A stretch of DNA of 64,000 bases from Cycas panzhihuaensis (GCA_023213395.1 CM041465.1:97781741-97845740), one strand, 5' to 3'. Counted from the stretch's first letter, positions 1-11,540 are shown. A program made the numbers and translations. The notes: generated from the letters alone by a model not told the origin.

Positions 1-540
1 CATGCTTCTAGAAACAACCATCAATCTTCACATACCAAGTGTGAGGTGATTATTTAAGGCCATATAATACCTTTTTAAGTTTATAAACCATGTGTTATTT
101 TTCATAAACCACAAAGCTGAGAGGCTAATTTATATAGATTTTCTCTTGCAAGTTACCATATAAGAAGATATTTTTTACATCTATTTGGTATACAATCCAT
201 TTACATTAAGCTACAAGTGCCTAAACAAGCCTAACAATAGTCATGTTGGCAACTAGTGCAAATATATCATCATAGTCAATTCCTTTAATCTATCTAAAAC
301 CATTAGCAACCAAATGAGCTTTATGTCACTAAATAGAGCCATCTACATGAAGCTTTATTTTGTAAATCCATTTACAGTTAATTGGTTTCTTCCTTTCGAG
401 CATCTTAACAAGCTTCCACATATCATTTTGTAGAATTGAATCTATTTCATCAATCATTACTACTTGCCATTTTGGATCTATAATAGATTCCTCAAAAGTA
501 AAGGGTTCAAGAGCTAATAATACTTTTGCCATTAAGTGAA
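1..540 (-). pseudogene. Copia I reverse transcriptase, N-terminal part
   Basis: This would encode the copia reverse transcriptase that copies element RNA into DNA. An open stretch at 329-532 carries the family's N-terminal signature: a segment like 'PKWQVVMIDEIDSI', then 'NDMWKLV', then 'KPINCKWIYKIKL'. This matches the conserved start of copia RT, where the residues before W normally read 'W..AM..EI.S'. Upstream and downstream of the open stretch the frame is broken. The catalytic YVDD-type motif would lie further 3' and is not recognised here. The assignment to copia RT is firm; the subfamily is not resolved. Confidence 0.85.
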
Positions 541-899
541 CTTAATGGATAACTTATACTTTAATTGTCTCTTCACTTGTTATGGTGGTAAAGAAGTAGA
601 AGAGATCATCTACATATACCATTTAGATAACCATTTTGAAGTAGTCTCATCCTAAATATCCTTTAAAGGACTGATGGGAGAAGATGTGGAAGTAGAGGAA
701 GTGGAGAAGACATGGAATTAAGAGTAAATGTAGATGTTATAAGAGTATATATTGGAAGTATATTTTTTTGATTAGAAGGCTCAACTAGTGCTTTATTTGA
801 CTAATCATCAAAGGATAACATCTAATTAATATCAACATCCTAGTTCTCTTCTAAAAATGTAACATCCTGAGATGTATGCATTTAGTTGGTGGTAGGATT

Positions 900-1720
900 A
901 TACAATTTATATGCTTTGTAGCTAGGTTAATAACTAATGAAAATTCATTTCCTAATCTTATAATATAACGTTTTCCTCTATTCTTTTGGTCTAATCATAT
1001 ATGTTATATAATCAAAAGTACACAAGTGTGAAACCATAGGATTTTTACCTAACTAGGCCTCTTTGGGAATGATGTTTAACATGACCTTGGTAGGACTTTT
1101 ATTTGTAAGGTATATAGCTATATAAAGGGATTTAGCCCAAAATTGAAGACCTAAACTCTTGGAGACAAGCATAGCTTTATCTTTGCTAACCAAGGTCTAA
1201 TTCATTCACTCATCAACACCATTCTACTCAAGAGCATATGCGATAGACAATTGTTATTTGCTACTATTATCTTTATAAAACCAGGTGAATGCATTAGATG
1301 TATATTCACTTGCATTATCATAATGAAGGATTCTTAATAGCTTTCTAGATTCAGTTTTAGCACCATGCTTAAATTCCTTGAACTTATTAAAAGCTTCTAA
1401 TTATTTCTTCATGAAATATACCTAGACTTTCCTAGAGAAATCATTAATGAATATGATAAAGTAGCAATAAGCTCCAAAGGATATCTAAGACATGGGTCTA
1501 TAGATGTCTGAATGTACTAAGCTTAAAGGTGCCTTAGCATGTTAGGCTCTCTTATTTGACCTGAAACAAGACCGATGGTATTTGAGAATTACACAAGCCT
1601 CATAAAAGTATTTAGTCTCCTTAATGTTTGGTATGTTATGCACCACATTCAATTTATAACGTAGATGAAGGTTGGCCATATTTAAGTGACCTAGATGTTG
1701 ATGCTACAACTAGTCTTTTG
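900..1720 (-). pseudogene. Copia I integrase with pre-integrase segment
   Basis: The integrase would insert element cDNA into the genome. On the minus strand, a GAG-pre-integrase stretch around 1640-1700 reads like 'HQHLGHLNMANLHLR'. It is followed by 'LVHSDIYRPM' near 1500-1515, giving the first catalytic Asp. Next come 'FINDFSRKVWVYF', then 'LHYDNASEY' near 1290-1325 with the second Asp, and finally a degraded 'NGV.E.MN.TL' near 1205-1235 keeping the Glu. At least five stops interrupt the frame, so the protein is dead. The interval 541-899 is the poorly conserved integrase-RT linker, and I see no separate gene in it. Confidence 0.8.
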
Positions 1721-1929
1721 AAATCTTTAGAGAAATATATATCTAAGAAACAAATTGATCATCTAAATTTGATGTCAAAGTAGAAGGATTAGGAGCTAAA
1801 GCTATATTATTGCAAGAATTGACTTTAGGTGTATGGATCAATGGTCTAATCACTGCATCATATTCGCAAAGTCCCTGATCTTCATATACTAAGGAAATTA
1901 ACTTTCCATTTAGATCAGTAATTAAGCAT

Positions 1930-2215
1930 TTTATAAGATGACTAAGCAAAACATCAAAGTTTTATTTATTTATTTAGCTAACTAAAAGTAAGTTATGTGT
2001 CATATTAGGTACATAGAACACATTGTTAAGATGATGAGGTATGTTCAAAATTTTCAATGAAATGGGAACATTACCAATCTTGGTAACCTCTAAAGTACCA
2101 TCATCTCCAAAGGTGAAAAATTGATCCTTAATTAATCATGTATTAGTTAGAAGTTCTTTTAAACTTTTTATATATTAAGAAGCACCTGAATCGATAGACC
2201 AAGAGATATCAGAAT
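1930..2215 (-). pseudogene. Copia I aspartic protease
   Basis: This is a retropepsin-type protease that would cut the copia polyprotein. On the minus strand it has 'WSIDSGAS' with the active-site Asp codon at 2190-2192, followed about 40 residues later by 'KIGNVPISLKILNIP' and 'NNVFYVPNMTHNLL'. That is the usual copia pattern in which DSGA is followed by a 'VLYVP..NLLSV' segment. Stops follow DSGAS and lie near the end. The 1743-1949 stretch is open and forms the boundary between protease and pre-integrase. Inactive, but recognisable. Confidence 0.78.
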
Positions 2216-2459
2216 GACATGATCATAAAATAGTAAACAAAAGATTTTAAGAATCATCTATGTGGTACCCTTGGTTCTGTCTCTGATTATGATTTCTATC
2301 TTATTGATTTCTCTTAGGAGCATTCTAATTCTATCTCCTTAGTCCCTAGTAGTTTAGTTGATTCTATCTCTAAGGTCCCTCATAGTTTCCATATCCATGA
2401 GTTTGATTACCCTATATTATAGGGTAATTTTAAAATTATTGATGCTAAAAGTCAGCTCT

Positions 2460-3129
2460 CTTTTTCCTATAGTCTAGTTCTATATGTCTAAGTTTGCCAT
2501 AATAGTGACAAACAACTTAAGGATTATAATAAGATTGAGGCTAACATGGCCGATTAGGCCATTGATAAGTCTATTAGTTCAAATTCATTGAACCAAATTA
2601 ATGCATAAGCTATGGATCTTAAGTTCTTTCTCTATGTTTGGCTATAAATGTTGGTGTGGAAGAAGAAGCTCTAGGATTCCTAAAATGGTTTTAAATGCAT
2701 TTTTATTAGAGTAATAAACCCTCAAATATATTGAAATCAGTGGTAGTAACCTGACCTATATGTGATAGATTAGATATGAGGGCATTATAACTAGGTGGCA
2801 AAGCATTAATAATACTAGATATAAGATCATTGTCTACTAATGGCTAGCCCATAACTGACAACTAGTTCTTAATCACCTTAATCTGGGATAAGTAAGTTAT
2901 CATAGATCTTACAAATGAAATGGAGAAAAGATAAGCTTTGAGCACCATTACCTTGGCATTGCCCATCCTCTTATAAAGTGTGTAGATGACGTTCCAAACT
3001 TCAGTAGAGATAATGGCTTATTCTATATCCTAGTTGACATTATCCTCACAAGACAAGTAAATAAAAGAAAGGGCAACTTTATTAAACTCAACAAAGGTAA
3101 CTACTTCATCAAGATTAGGTAGAATAAGG
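2460..3129 (-). pseudogene. Copia I gag (UBN2-like) with degraded zinc knuckle
   Basis: Gag would form the particle that packages element RNA. Between 2860 and 3010 the minus strand reads like 'EVWNVIYTLYKRMGNAK', then 'SISFVRSMITYLSQIKVI' and 'NQLSVMG', the UBN2/copia gag core. Near 2470-2515 a CCHC knuckle keeps its first Cys and its His, but the second and third Cys positions read as Tyr (TGY to TAY, a G-to-A change). The upstream part of gag continues beyond element A at 34998. Several stops interrupt it. Confidence 0.8.
3125..3129. repeat. Target-site duplication of element A, left copy (TAAGG)
   Basis: TAAGG directly abuts the A LTR end at 3130 and is repeated exactly at 34998-35002 beyond the other LTR. 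A 5-bp duplication is typical of Ty3/gypsy integration. It fixes both ends of A and shows that the copia I gag was continuous before insertion. Confidence 0.93.
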
Positions 3130-5844
3130 TGGATGCATGTCTATGGAATAACTACCTAACTCAGTAGGAATAATGAGGGTCATCAATGGCACTATCGGGT
3201 GCAGATAAGAACCTATAAGCAAGGCAAATACCACGCAGGGTGCCCCATGCACCAGAGCGCGAGTTCAAGATCTACGGATGGTACCTAGCTACCAAAAGGT
3301 GGTTCCCTACTTCCACTAGAAAAAGATGAGGTAGAAGAGTAGTCAGGATGGATCTCGAAGAAGGGTCCTCCCACCCTTGGATGGCTGGAAGGGAAGGGAG
3401 AGAAACCCTCGAGGGTTCCCCATAGTAGAGGGAAATAAGTAGGTGAATAACCTATGGCTGAGGCTCCCTTGGTTGCTTAGACAAGTGGAGGAAACCAAGG
3501 GGAAATGTGAAGAGTAATCAAGAAGGGTAAGGGTGCTAAAGGCACACAAGCAAACAAAGCAAAACCAATGTAAGCTAAGATGGCAAGGGCAAAGCTTACA
3601 AACTAAAGGCAAAAGGTTGGGAGAAAAGTCTTCCTAAAACCTTTTCCTATAATAGATGCGATGTACAAAGGTGTTAAACCGAATGTAAATCAAAAGAAGA
3701 ATCAATTTTCTTTTTCCTTTCAAGTGATCTAATTACTACCATGCAAGAACTTCTAAAGGAAAGAGAATAAAAATGAAGCGAAGGCACATACCTAGAATGG
3801 AGACGCGATTGAAATGGCAGCATTTCCACAAGGTGTCTAAGATCACTCCACAAAGCACGACAAAAGAGAGGGGTCATGGTAGGATGAAGCGTGGGGCTTC
3901 CTTACCTTCCTCGAGAGTGACACTAGAGTGCCAAGAAAGGAAAAAAGGATAGCGATAATAGCAAATGAAATGCTACAACAAATATGAATACATACACTTA
4001 CCCAAGAGAGAGGAAAAGGGATAAGTCCTTTGCGTCCTCTATGTACCTGCAAGTAAGTGAGAATATCCTTTTCTAGAGAAAGGGTGCTAGCAATACAAAG
4101 TGGAATCCCAACAACATATGTATGTATGTACCAAAAACAAGCCCCTATACATATATGTTAGCATTCATGAACCACAAGATTACAACAACAAACTATGATG
4201 AAAACTATCCAAATGAATGGTAGATAAGTTGATAAGCCTTAGAGTGGCCCACCTCCCACAAGGAGCACCTCTACCTTCCCTCAAGAAGCCACAAGGCAGT
4301 GAGGATAGGGCTATACAAGGGTTGCAAAATGGAGACAACCAGAGTGCAACGAAGCTCAAAGAGATCCTCAATAAACCGGAGTGTTATGGGAAGCAAATCA
4401 GGTTGCTAAGAGCAAGGTTGAGCTAGAGACAAGTAGCTGAGGCTTATGCATTGCCCAGATGGAGGATATAGGCCTACAAACTAGCATTACAATAGGTGTA
4501 AACACTGATCTCAGCAGCTAGAAATAGGCTTCTAACCCTTAGCCCCACTCTAGGAGTAGCACGGGGATAAAGAGTAAGGTTTAGAGGGTAGGAGCCTCTT
4601 AGGGAGCGTGAGAGTGGTGTGGAATCCACCCAGCTCTATCCCAAACCTTATGCAACCCTCTTTGGCCACTGTCCTCGGCATGAAACATAAGAAAAGAAGC
4701 CTAAATAGTAGGGAAAACAATCCAAGACAAAAGCAAGAATTAACCTCCAAAAACAAGACAAGACAAGCTAATGTAAACCATGTGAAACTGAGTATAAACT
4801 AGGCAAGGAAAGACCTTAGACTAATAAATACCTTTGGAGAAGATGGAAGGCATTTACCTATGCCAAAACCTATTGGGAAGAGGCTAAGAAATTTGAAGAA
4901 AAGTTGTGGAGTAGTAGGTGTGGAGTCCCTGCTAAGATGGCTGAAGGAAAGTCCTGCACTTGAGACTAGTTAATGGCTGCCTAGGCAAAGAGGTCCTTGA
5001 AACTCTTCAAGGAGGCCCTCTCCAAGGCATGCAAGAGGCTGTGAAGATGTCACAGCTGAGCCAAAAGAGAGCTAGGTGCTGGAGAGTGGTTGCAGGTCCT
5101 AGAACAGCAGTGGAGTAGTAGGAGATAGCAGACAACAGGGCATTTTTCCTTATTGATACTTCTAAAATGAGCTAAAAGATCCTAAAACTAAGTTGGATAA
5201 GGCTTAAATCCTAGCCCCAACCCTAATCAAGTGATTAGGGCTTAGCTAGCAGTGAGTTAAGTCACGAGACACGTGGTAATTCTATAATAAATGTGTGAAT
5301 TACCATGGTAGTTTTTAAAAACAAGTCGTGACAGTTACACTGTGGTAAACTTTGTGGTACTATGGTAGACGTCATGGTACTATGAAATCTATCATGATGG
5401 GACTAGAGGCCAAAACTGGCTCAAACAACCAGCCTGGGCTATGGACCAATGACCTAGGAGGCTAGCAGGGGGGCAGGCCCACCTACCCAGAGGCAGACAA
5501 GTAGACAAATGAGCCACATGAAGCAACAATGGGACTCAAAGGTGCGCTAAGTCAACCAAACGACGATGAGTCATCACATGGGCGAGAATGACATAAACCA
5601 AATGGGTCTTAAGGTGAGTAGGGTAGAATGCAGGAAGTGATGCAGCCATCGGGGTGTCACACTCACCGAGAATGTGCCTCTGCTATAGTCGTCATAGGCT
5701 AAATGAGTGTAGATGATACAAAACCATCTACAAAGATGTAGCATGCAAGCAAGTATTCCTTACAAAAGAAAACAACAATAAGATGAGAAATATACCTGTA
5801 CTTACCTAAGTTGACTGCTCCATATCTATTCCTGTAAGGAAACA
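3130..5844 (-). repeat. Element A 3' LTR (2715 bp)
   Basis: Its left end begins TGGATGC next to TAAGG. Its right end is GGAAACA, the complement of the TGTTTCC start shared by all A/B/C LTRs. A TATA-like TTTAAG remnant lies at 5203-5210 (complement CTTAAATC). A splice-acceptor-like 'CTTACTTGCAG' and a donor-like 'GGGTAAGTG' occur near 4045 and 4000. I see no convincing coding sequence in it. Confidence 0.92.
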
Positions 5845-6205
5845 CCGCCCTTGAGCCTCGCTGCTTGGAAGCATAGTATGATGGTAAATACTGGCAATAC
5901 AACTGTCAGTAGCACATGTGTATGTATATATATAAATCAGGGTCATAACAATAATCAAGGGTGCCAGCGAGTGTCATGGCAGAATGTGTGGATATGAAGG
6001 TAGAGGTGAAGGGAGTATAGGGGTTACCTATGCGCCATCTGAAAGTTGACTAGACAACATGAAGGATGAGGGGACTGCCCCCACCACAAAAGATGCAAAG
6101 AGATATGCATAACTAAGTAGGATATATGAGTGAACAAAACTGGCAATCGCTATAGTTTAACCTCATTAGCAGCTAGGTTTCAGAGGTGTGAACAGATCAC
6201 AAGAA
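5845..6205 (-). other. Element A 3' internal remnant with degraded polypurine tract and a deletion junction
   Basis: Next to the LTR, 'CCGCCCTTG' at 5845-5853 is a decayed polypurine tract (minus strand CAAGGGCGG). Sequence up to about 6200 aligns with the B segment just 5' of its 3' LTR, including the match around 'AGCAGCTAGGTTTC'. It then jumps straight into antisense exon 2. The sequence between these points, about 1.6 kb in B and holding the archaeal-type RNase H ORF, antisense promoter, exon 1 and intron 1, is absent. Confidence 0.75.
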
Positions 6206-7356
6206 GATGACCATGATGTTCTGGGACTCAGCGACGTCCAAGGAGGACAAGGGGTTCCTATGGAGGTATGGCCTATTGAAGGCCCTGAAGACACCTCAAT
6301 ACGCATCGGACCAAAGACTCTAAGGTGATATAATGTCACACTGGGACCAGAGGAGGCACATTTTCCACCTACCCCAGGTGGGAGACGTGACAGTGATGCC
6401 AAGGGACATCAGGAATCGGGAGTACCGACTAGGAGACCGACACTCGGGCGCCTAGCAATGAGGTAACATACATGGAGGCAGCAGTGTTTTTACAGGGGCA
6501 AATAAATGGGAGAGGAGAGGGGTTCCTCTCCACACCATGGTTATGTCTAGAGTTCCTCGTGTGAGGAAACCCATCACATTATATATTCTGTTCTGAATTT
6601 CCTAGAAACAGAACTATAGGGACATCCCTGGGGGATGGATAGATGCAGTGCATCATTGTGAGGCCAGCGAGAGGATGAATTGGACCACCCTGATAGTGGC
6701 GAATGTCATCACATAGCAGGATGCTATCAGGATGACAGGCAGGGGAGGACAATCAGATAGCATGTTGCTATAGCATTGGTTCTTCGGTCATTTTGGAGCA
6801 GTGGCACCAGTGGGGGGACCACACCCCATTACAAAGTGGGCCCCGATGGTCCACAGGTGGCATAATAGACTGAGAGGGATAGAGGACCAGGCCCATGTTC
6901 GGTGCTCAGTGGAGGCTACATCGTTAAACCTCCTCACTATGACAGACTTCATAGCAGACCCATACAGAGCAGTAAGGTGGGGCAGTGATGACGAGGTAGG
7001 GGGAGCCAGGATACTCCCAGGGGACGATGATGATGGAGATGGAGGAGATGGGGCTAGCCTGTCACGACCTATGGGAGGGGAAGGCCCATCTGGGATAGCG
7101 GGAGGAGCAACAAGGCCATCTAGGACTGCCAGTAGAGAGGCAGGCCCATCAGGGGTTGCAAAGGAGAGCAAGGGGCCAGTTACGAGGGCCCGCAGGCCAC
7201 GGATCATGAGGAGATCTGGAGAGGTGACAGTTGATCCAGTCCCAGTGAGGAGAGAGGCCTAGGCAGAGGAGGTACTTAAGGAGGAGGTACTAGTAGCTGG
7301 TGGGAAGCCAGGAGCGAAGGCTATCGCACGGGCAGAGGAGCCAGCGGCTGCTGCAG
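6206..7356 (+). pseudogene. Element A antisense gene, exon 2 (plant-mobile-domain-like plus acidic tail), 5' truncated
   Basis: This runs opposite to element A's own genes. The open signature 'LLKALKTPQYASDQRL' is followed by 'SHWDQRRHIFHLPQVGDV' and 'MPRDIR', resembling the plant mobile domain, in which an FHLP segment precedes a short helix and a 'GLP..G.PV' turn. The second half encodes 'HVRCSVEATSLNLLTM', then an acidic stretch ('DDDDGDGGDG') and a Gly/Pro/Arg-rich tail ending near 7262, where a stop interrupts. The PMD part (frame through 6267) and the acidic part (frame through 6801) share one reading frame. The 5' end is lost in the deletion near 6.2 kb. The function is unknown; the PMD call is by pattern only. 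Confidence 0.68.
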
Positions 7357-7464
7357 GTGAGACCTTACCTCCTCATCATTTGATAGTCAGACAGATAGTT
7401 TGATTTGGTTTTATTTTGGTATGCAACTGGATATATACTGATATATGGTATGTTGGGTTTACAG
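7357..7464 (+). other. Element A antisense gene, intron 2 (108 bp, splice sites intact)
   Basis: The donor is GCAG|GTGAGA and the acceptor TTTACAG|GT, with a T-rich interior. The exon before it ends one base into a codon and the exon after it supplies the other two, so removal keeps the frame. The same position and phase occur in B (22279-22389) and C (47246-47362), where one splice site in each has been lost by a G-to-A change. Confidence 0.78.
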
Positions 7465-8057
7465 GTATCACACAGATCTAGTGGTTAGTAGAGGCCATGG
7501 TGAGGGAGATGTTCCCTCAGGTATACGCAGAGGGGCAGCCACCCATCCAGGCAGAGGATGCACCTAGATCAACAGGTGCCCACATGGCAACATTCACCTC
7601 GTTGGTGAGGGTGAGAGATATATGGGTTGTAGAGTCCCAAGAGCATATAGCATTCAGGGGTTAGATGCAGCGAGAGCTGGATGAGGCTTGGGGCACGCGA
7701 GACATATTATAGAGTCGTGTACAGGTACTAAAGGCCTAGGGAAAAGCCAGAGGGGATATGAGGAGCTATATCCAGGTGGTGATACTAGAGGAGAGACTCT
7801 AAGAGATGGAGGAGAGGTTACGTCTTATAGAGACGGAGCGTGATCGTATCTACGTATGATACGATCAACTAGTTGAGGACATGACATCATCGAGGTCAAC
7901 ACAGAGTAGGACTCAGACCCATATAGCAGTGACGACCCCGAGGAGGCCACAAGATGAGGGGAGTGAGGCAAGGAGCTCGCAAAGACCCAGGAGGAGTCTT
8001 AGAGGGATGTGGTCCCCAAGACAGGGATCACACAGACCAGGAGAGGATACCCCATGA
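7465..8057 (+). pseudogene. Element A antisense gene, exon 3 (probable coiled-coil region)
   Basis: Translated in the frame set by intron 2, it gives 'WLVEAMVREMFPQVYAEGQP', 'HMATFTSLVRVRDIWVVESQ', then a charged helix rich in Glu, Arg and Leu ('VVILEERL', 'MEERLRLIETERDRIY', 'YDQLVEDM') suggesting coiled coil, then an Arg/Ser-rich tail ('SSQRPRRSLRGMW') ending TGA at 8055-8057. Internal stops correspond to Trp, Gln or Arg codons in the other copies. Length is 197 codons after the split codon, against 198 in B and 208 in C. No known domain was recognised. Confidence 0.65.
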
Positions 8058-8707
8058 GCGGGATAACAATAGTGTGGTAGTTATGCATTTGATTTTGACA
8101 GGGGAAAGCACGAGCCTCCAGGGGATCATATATATAGAGACATATGATTGTACCCCCCCTGCAAAGACACCAGCTTCCCATATATACGATATAACATATG
8201 ATTTTGATGTGTATATATATAGACAGGGCAATTAGTGCCCCATTTTGATATGAGATGATGTGTATATCATGTGTGACAGATGACATGTATATTTTGTTAT
8301 GTATGTTATAGATGCTTTGTTATATGATACACGTATTTCCTTCCATGCATAGCCGTATATCTAACAGGAGTACATACGACCACCATAAGTAGAGGTGATA
8401 GACACATATGGGGTTAGAAATAGGGTGACACGCATGTCCATGGAGGAGCATAGTAGGATACGCGAAGGAAATACCAAGCGAGAAGGAGGAGTAACGATAC
8501 TCCGGAGTGTTGTCCTAACTAAGGGGTGCCCAAATAGGAAGACAAGAGTCCCAAAAGGATATGGGAACACGGGTTTCACAGGAGGAACTAGAAGGAAATG
8601 GAAGAGACTGTCCTAAGTTGTCATTCCACCCATGGTTGGGAGAAATGAGAACAACTTAGGATGGTAGTTTAGGCTCATTTCGGAGTGTGGGTGAAGTGAA
8701 AGAAAGA
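8058..8707. other. Element A: spacer between the convergent antisense gene and integrase
   Basis: AT-rich sequence holding the 3' flank of the antisense gene and, from the other side, the 3' flank of integrase. It shares blocks with 21077-21682 in B and 45987-46619 in C, for example 'GGGGAAAGCAC' and a 'GATTTTGATGTGTATATA'-type block. No ORF with convincing homology was seen. Confidence 0.7.
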
Positions 8708-9860
8708 TCACGAGTAAAACTTCTTAAGGAATTTCCCATTAACAGCTTTCTCAAACTCAAGACCTTCCAGGGTGGCAATCCTATAAGAACCATTACCGAG
8801 GGTCTCGATAATGAAGAAAGGGCCAACCCATCTGGGTTTCAATTTGGTTAAATGATCATGAAAATATTCTAATTAGAGGATGTAGTCCCTAGGAAACAAA
8901 GGACAGGAACGAAGATGTTTATCATAGGTCCTTTGTGAGCAAGCTTTGGATGCCAAGTTAGCCTGATAAGCGGTTAAACATCTCTTGTCCAAAGCTTCGA
9001 GGTCCAGAAGGTGAGCCGGACGGATCAACTCCTCATCAATAAGACCTCAAAGAGAGACTCGCAAGGAAGGGATTTCCACTTCTAACGGGAGTACCACCTC
9101 AGTACCATAGACTAGGGAGAACAGGGTCATTCTAGTGGCAGAACGGATAGTGGTGCAATAAGCCCATAAAGTAGAAGGCAACTGGAGTTGCCAGTCTTTT
9201 TAAGACTGAGCAATAATTTTCTTTAGGATATTAACGAGAGTCTTATTGAATGACTCTACCTAACCATTTGCCTGAGGATAGTAAGGAGAAGATATTTTGT
9301 GAGAAATCTTGAACTTCTCACAAAGCTCATCCATCTCCTTATTACAAAAGGGGGTTCCATTGTTAGTGATTAAGATGTCTGGAATCCCAAAATGACAAAT
9401 GATGTGCTGGTAAATAAAGGTGGCAATTACTTTACCAGGAGTAGTAACTAAGGGAATGGCCTCTACCCATTTAGTGAAGTATTCCACAGCAGTCAAGATA
9501 AACTTGTGCTGCGATGATGATAGTGGAGAGATAGCCCCGATGAGGTCTAGTCCCCACTAAGCAAAAGGCCATGGAGAAATAATGGGGTGAAGGGCCTCAG
9601 AAGGCACATGTGAGATGTTGGCATGTTCTTGACATCACCAACATCTCAGAGCAAAAGCATGGGTGTCCTTAAAAAGGGACAACCAAAAGTAACCCATGCA
9701 GAGGATCCTCTGGGCCATAGACTGGCCCCTAAAGTGGCCCCCACAAATACCATGGTGGCATTCATGGATTATTTGGTCAGCTTCGTTGGTAGTGACACAG
9801 CGGAGGAGGATCCCATCAAAGGACCTCTTGTACAATACTTCATTCATGAGGAAGTATTGC
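8708..9860 (-). pseudogene. Element A integrase
   Basis: A DDE integrase that would insert cDNA. From the N-terminal side (9850 downward), the zinc-binding part reads 'HECHHGICGGHF', then 'ALRCWRCQ'. The core has 'AVEYFTKWVEAIPLVTTPGK' and 'DILITNNGTPF', where the second catalytic position reads Asn instead of Asp. It then has 'SPYYPQANG' and, after a stop, 'VESFNK' with the catalytic Glu retained. The C-terminus ends 'NGKFLKKFYS' with TGA at 8708-8710, the same end as in B and C. Compared with B, one catalytic Asp and one Gln codon are lost. Confidence 0.85.
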
Positions 9861-10640
9861 CTAGTAGAAGTCTGGATACGAGATCTAACTTTACTACTAG
9901 CATCAGGGCAGTATTGCTATTATGTGAGATACTGCACTATATTGCCATACCACTCATTGTCGATGAGTGGATGAGGAAAGGCATCCTGAATTGTCAAGAT
10001 GGACTCATCAGGGAGTGAATCGTTGATGGGAGTATCAAAAGAGTTAGGAATAGGGGCATCTACGAGCTGCTCAGCCACCACCATTGCTTTCTTCGATTTC
10101 TGGTTAACGATATGAAGGTCAAATTCTTAGAGTAGGATGGCCCAATGACCAGCCCTACCCATCAAATATGAATGAGTGAGTAAGTATCAGAAGGGATTGG
10201 ACTGGATGATTACCTTGGTGGTATAATGTCTAAACTTCTTGGTCACATGGGCCAAGCAGAGACATTCCTTCTCAATAGGTGAGTAGTTAAGTTCAGCAGC
10301 CACGAGAGTGCGATTGATGAAATAAATAGCCCTCATGGTTCCTGAGTCATCCTCTTGAGCTAACATAGCACCCAAGGACTCGTCAGTCACCAAGGTATAA
10401 AGAACAAAGGGCCTATCGAAGTGGGGGGACACTAGCGTAGGAGTAGAAGCAAGGGCTTCCTTAAGTCCTTCAAAGGCTTGTTGGGTCTTATCAAACCAAA
10501 CAAAAGGAGCTCCCTTCTTCAATAGATTCGTAAGGGGTTTATTACTTATAGCAAAGTCTACCAAGAAGTGCCTAAGAAAACTGAGCCTACCTAGAAATGA
10601 CTTGATCTGTTGTTGGGTTCTAGGAGGCAGCATGTCAAGG
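9861..10640 (-). pseudogene. Element A gypsy-type RNase H and integrase connector
   Basis: This domain would degrade RNA in RNA-DNA hybrids. The open stretch 10187-10633 begins in the RT connection ('QQQIKSFLGRLSFLRHFL') and continues with 'PFDRPFVLYTLVTDESLGAM', 'IYFINRTLVAAELNYSPIEK' and 'FRHYTT'. The candidate catalytic acids (TDES, the Glu of IEKE, and an Asp position reading Asn in QSNP) show partial loss. The codon at 10610-10612 is CAA where B and C have TGA. Confidence 0.82.
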
Positions 10641-11540
10641 ATTGCCTTGACCTTATCAGGATCAATCTAGATTCCTTGTTTAGACATAAGAAATCCAAGG
10701 AGTTTGCCTGAAGTAATGGCAAACACACACTTGAGTGGGTTTAGGATAACATAATACTTATTGCATCGTGAGAAGATAGCCCACAAGTCGGAGGGATGAT
10801 GGGCCTTGACACATGAGAGACCTATCATGTCATCCATGAAGACCTCCAATGTGTTATCAATGAGGTCATGGAAGATGAAATGCATTGCTCTTTAATAAGT
10901 AGCACCTACATTTTTAAGGCCAGAGGGCATTGCCTTGTAGGTAAAGGTACCCCATGGTATGGTGAAGGCCATCTTGTGGAAGTCTTCGGGAGATATCTGG
11001 ATCTGGTTGTAACCAGAGAAGCCATCCATTGATGAAAGGAAGTAGAAAGTTATCCTTAGGACAAGTGTTGTTTATGTCATGGAAATCAACGCATATACAG
11101 ATGGCCCCATTCTTCTTAGCAACAGGGATAATGTTGGAGGCCCACTTGGGGTAATCAATGGAAGTAATAAGTCTAGCATCCAAGAGCTTCTCAACCTCCA
11201 TCTTAACAACGACCGATAGCTTAGGGTGAAGAGGATACTACTTCTGGCGCATGGGGCAGGCGCTAGGAATGGTGGTGAGATTATGAGTAACAATGGAGGG
11301 GTCAATTCCCTTCATGTCAAAATAATCCCATATAAAAATGTCCCGAAACTCCTGGAACAAAAGGGAATACTCCCTTACTTCATCAGGAGAGCATTCCATC
11401 CCAACCTTAATGACATTGCCAGGGGCCAGGACTATGTCTTGGGTTGCTCCCATTCACATGGTATTCCCCTCCTCGAAGTGGAGAGGGATGAGATCAACGG
11501 GAGGAGATGGAATAGGGGATGGGATTGGGTTAGCGAGTGT
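10641..11540 (-). pseudogene. Element A reverse transcriptase
   Basis: On the minus strand it starts near 'DIFIWDYFDMKGIDPSIVTH', followed by 'EVEKLLDARLITSIDYPKWA', 'VAKKNGAI' and 'CVDFHDINNTCPKDNF'. A frameshift follows near 11040. After it come 'MHFIFHDLIDNTLEVFMDDM', with the catalytic motif as FMDD at about 10828-10842, and 'LNPLKC'. The B insertion at 11541 separates this from the upstream linker at 28344. The FMDD form, instead of the more usual Y[VI]DD, is shared with B and C. Confidence 0.87.

Larger units (their letters stand above)
1..3129 (-). mobile_element. Copia I: decayed Ty1/copia retrotransposon, 3' part off the left edge
   Basis: Read on the minus strand from 3129 to 1, the order is gag, zinc knuckle, protease, integrase, reverse transcriptase, which is the copia order. 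The element is cut on its gag side at 3129 by element A and resumes at 34998. The reverse transcriptase end and the 3' LTR lie outside the window. Many in-frame stops show it is inactive. It is the oldest layer of the left nest, because A sits inside it. Confidence 0.88.

Noticed and set aside
4217-4426. A plus-strand open stretch within the A 3' LTR
   Set aside because: The equivalent in the other A LTR is broken, there is no motif, and it lies in LTR sequence.
6801-7262. A possible independent small gene with an Asp-rich middle
   Set aside because: It shares frame and alignment with the antisense exon 2 of element A, so it is part of that gene rather than a separate one.
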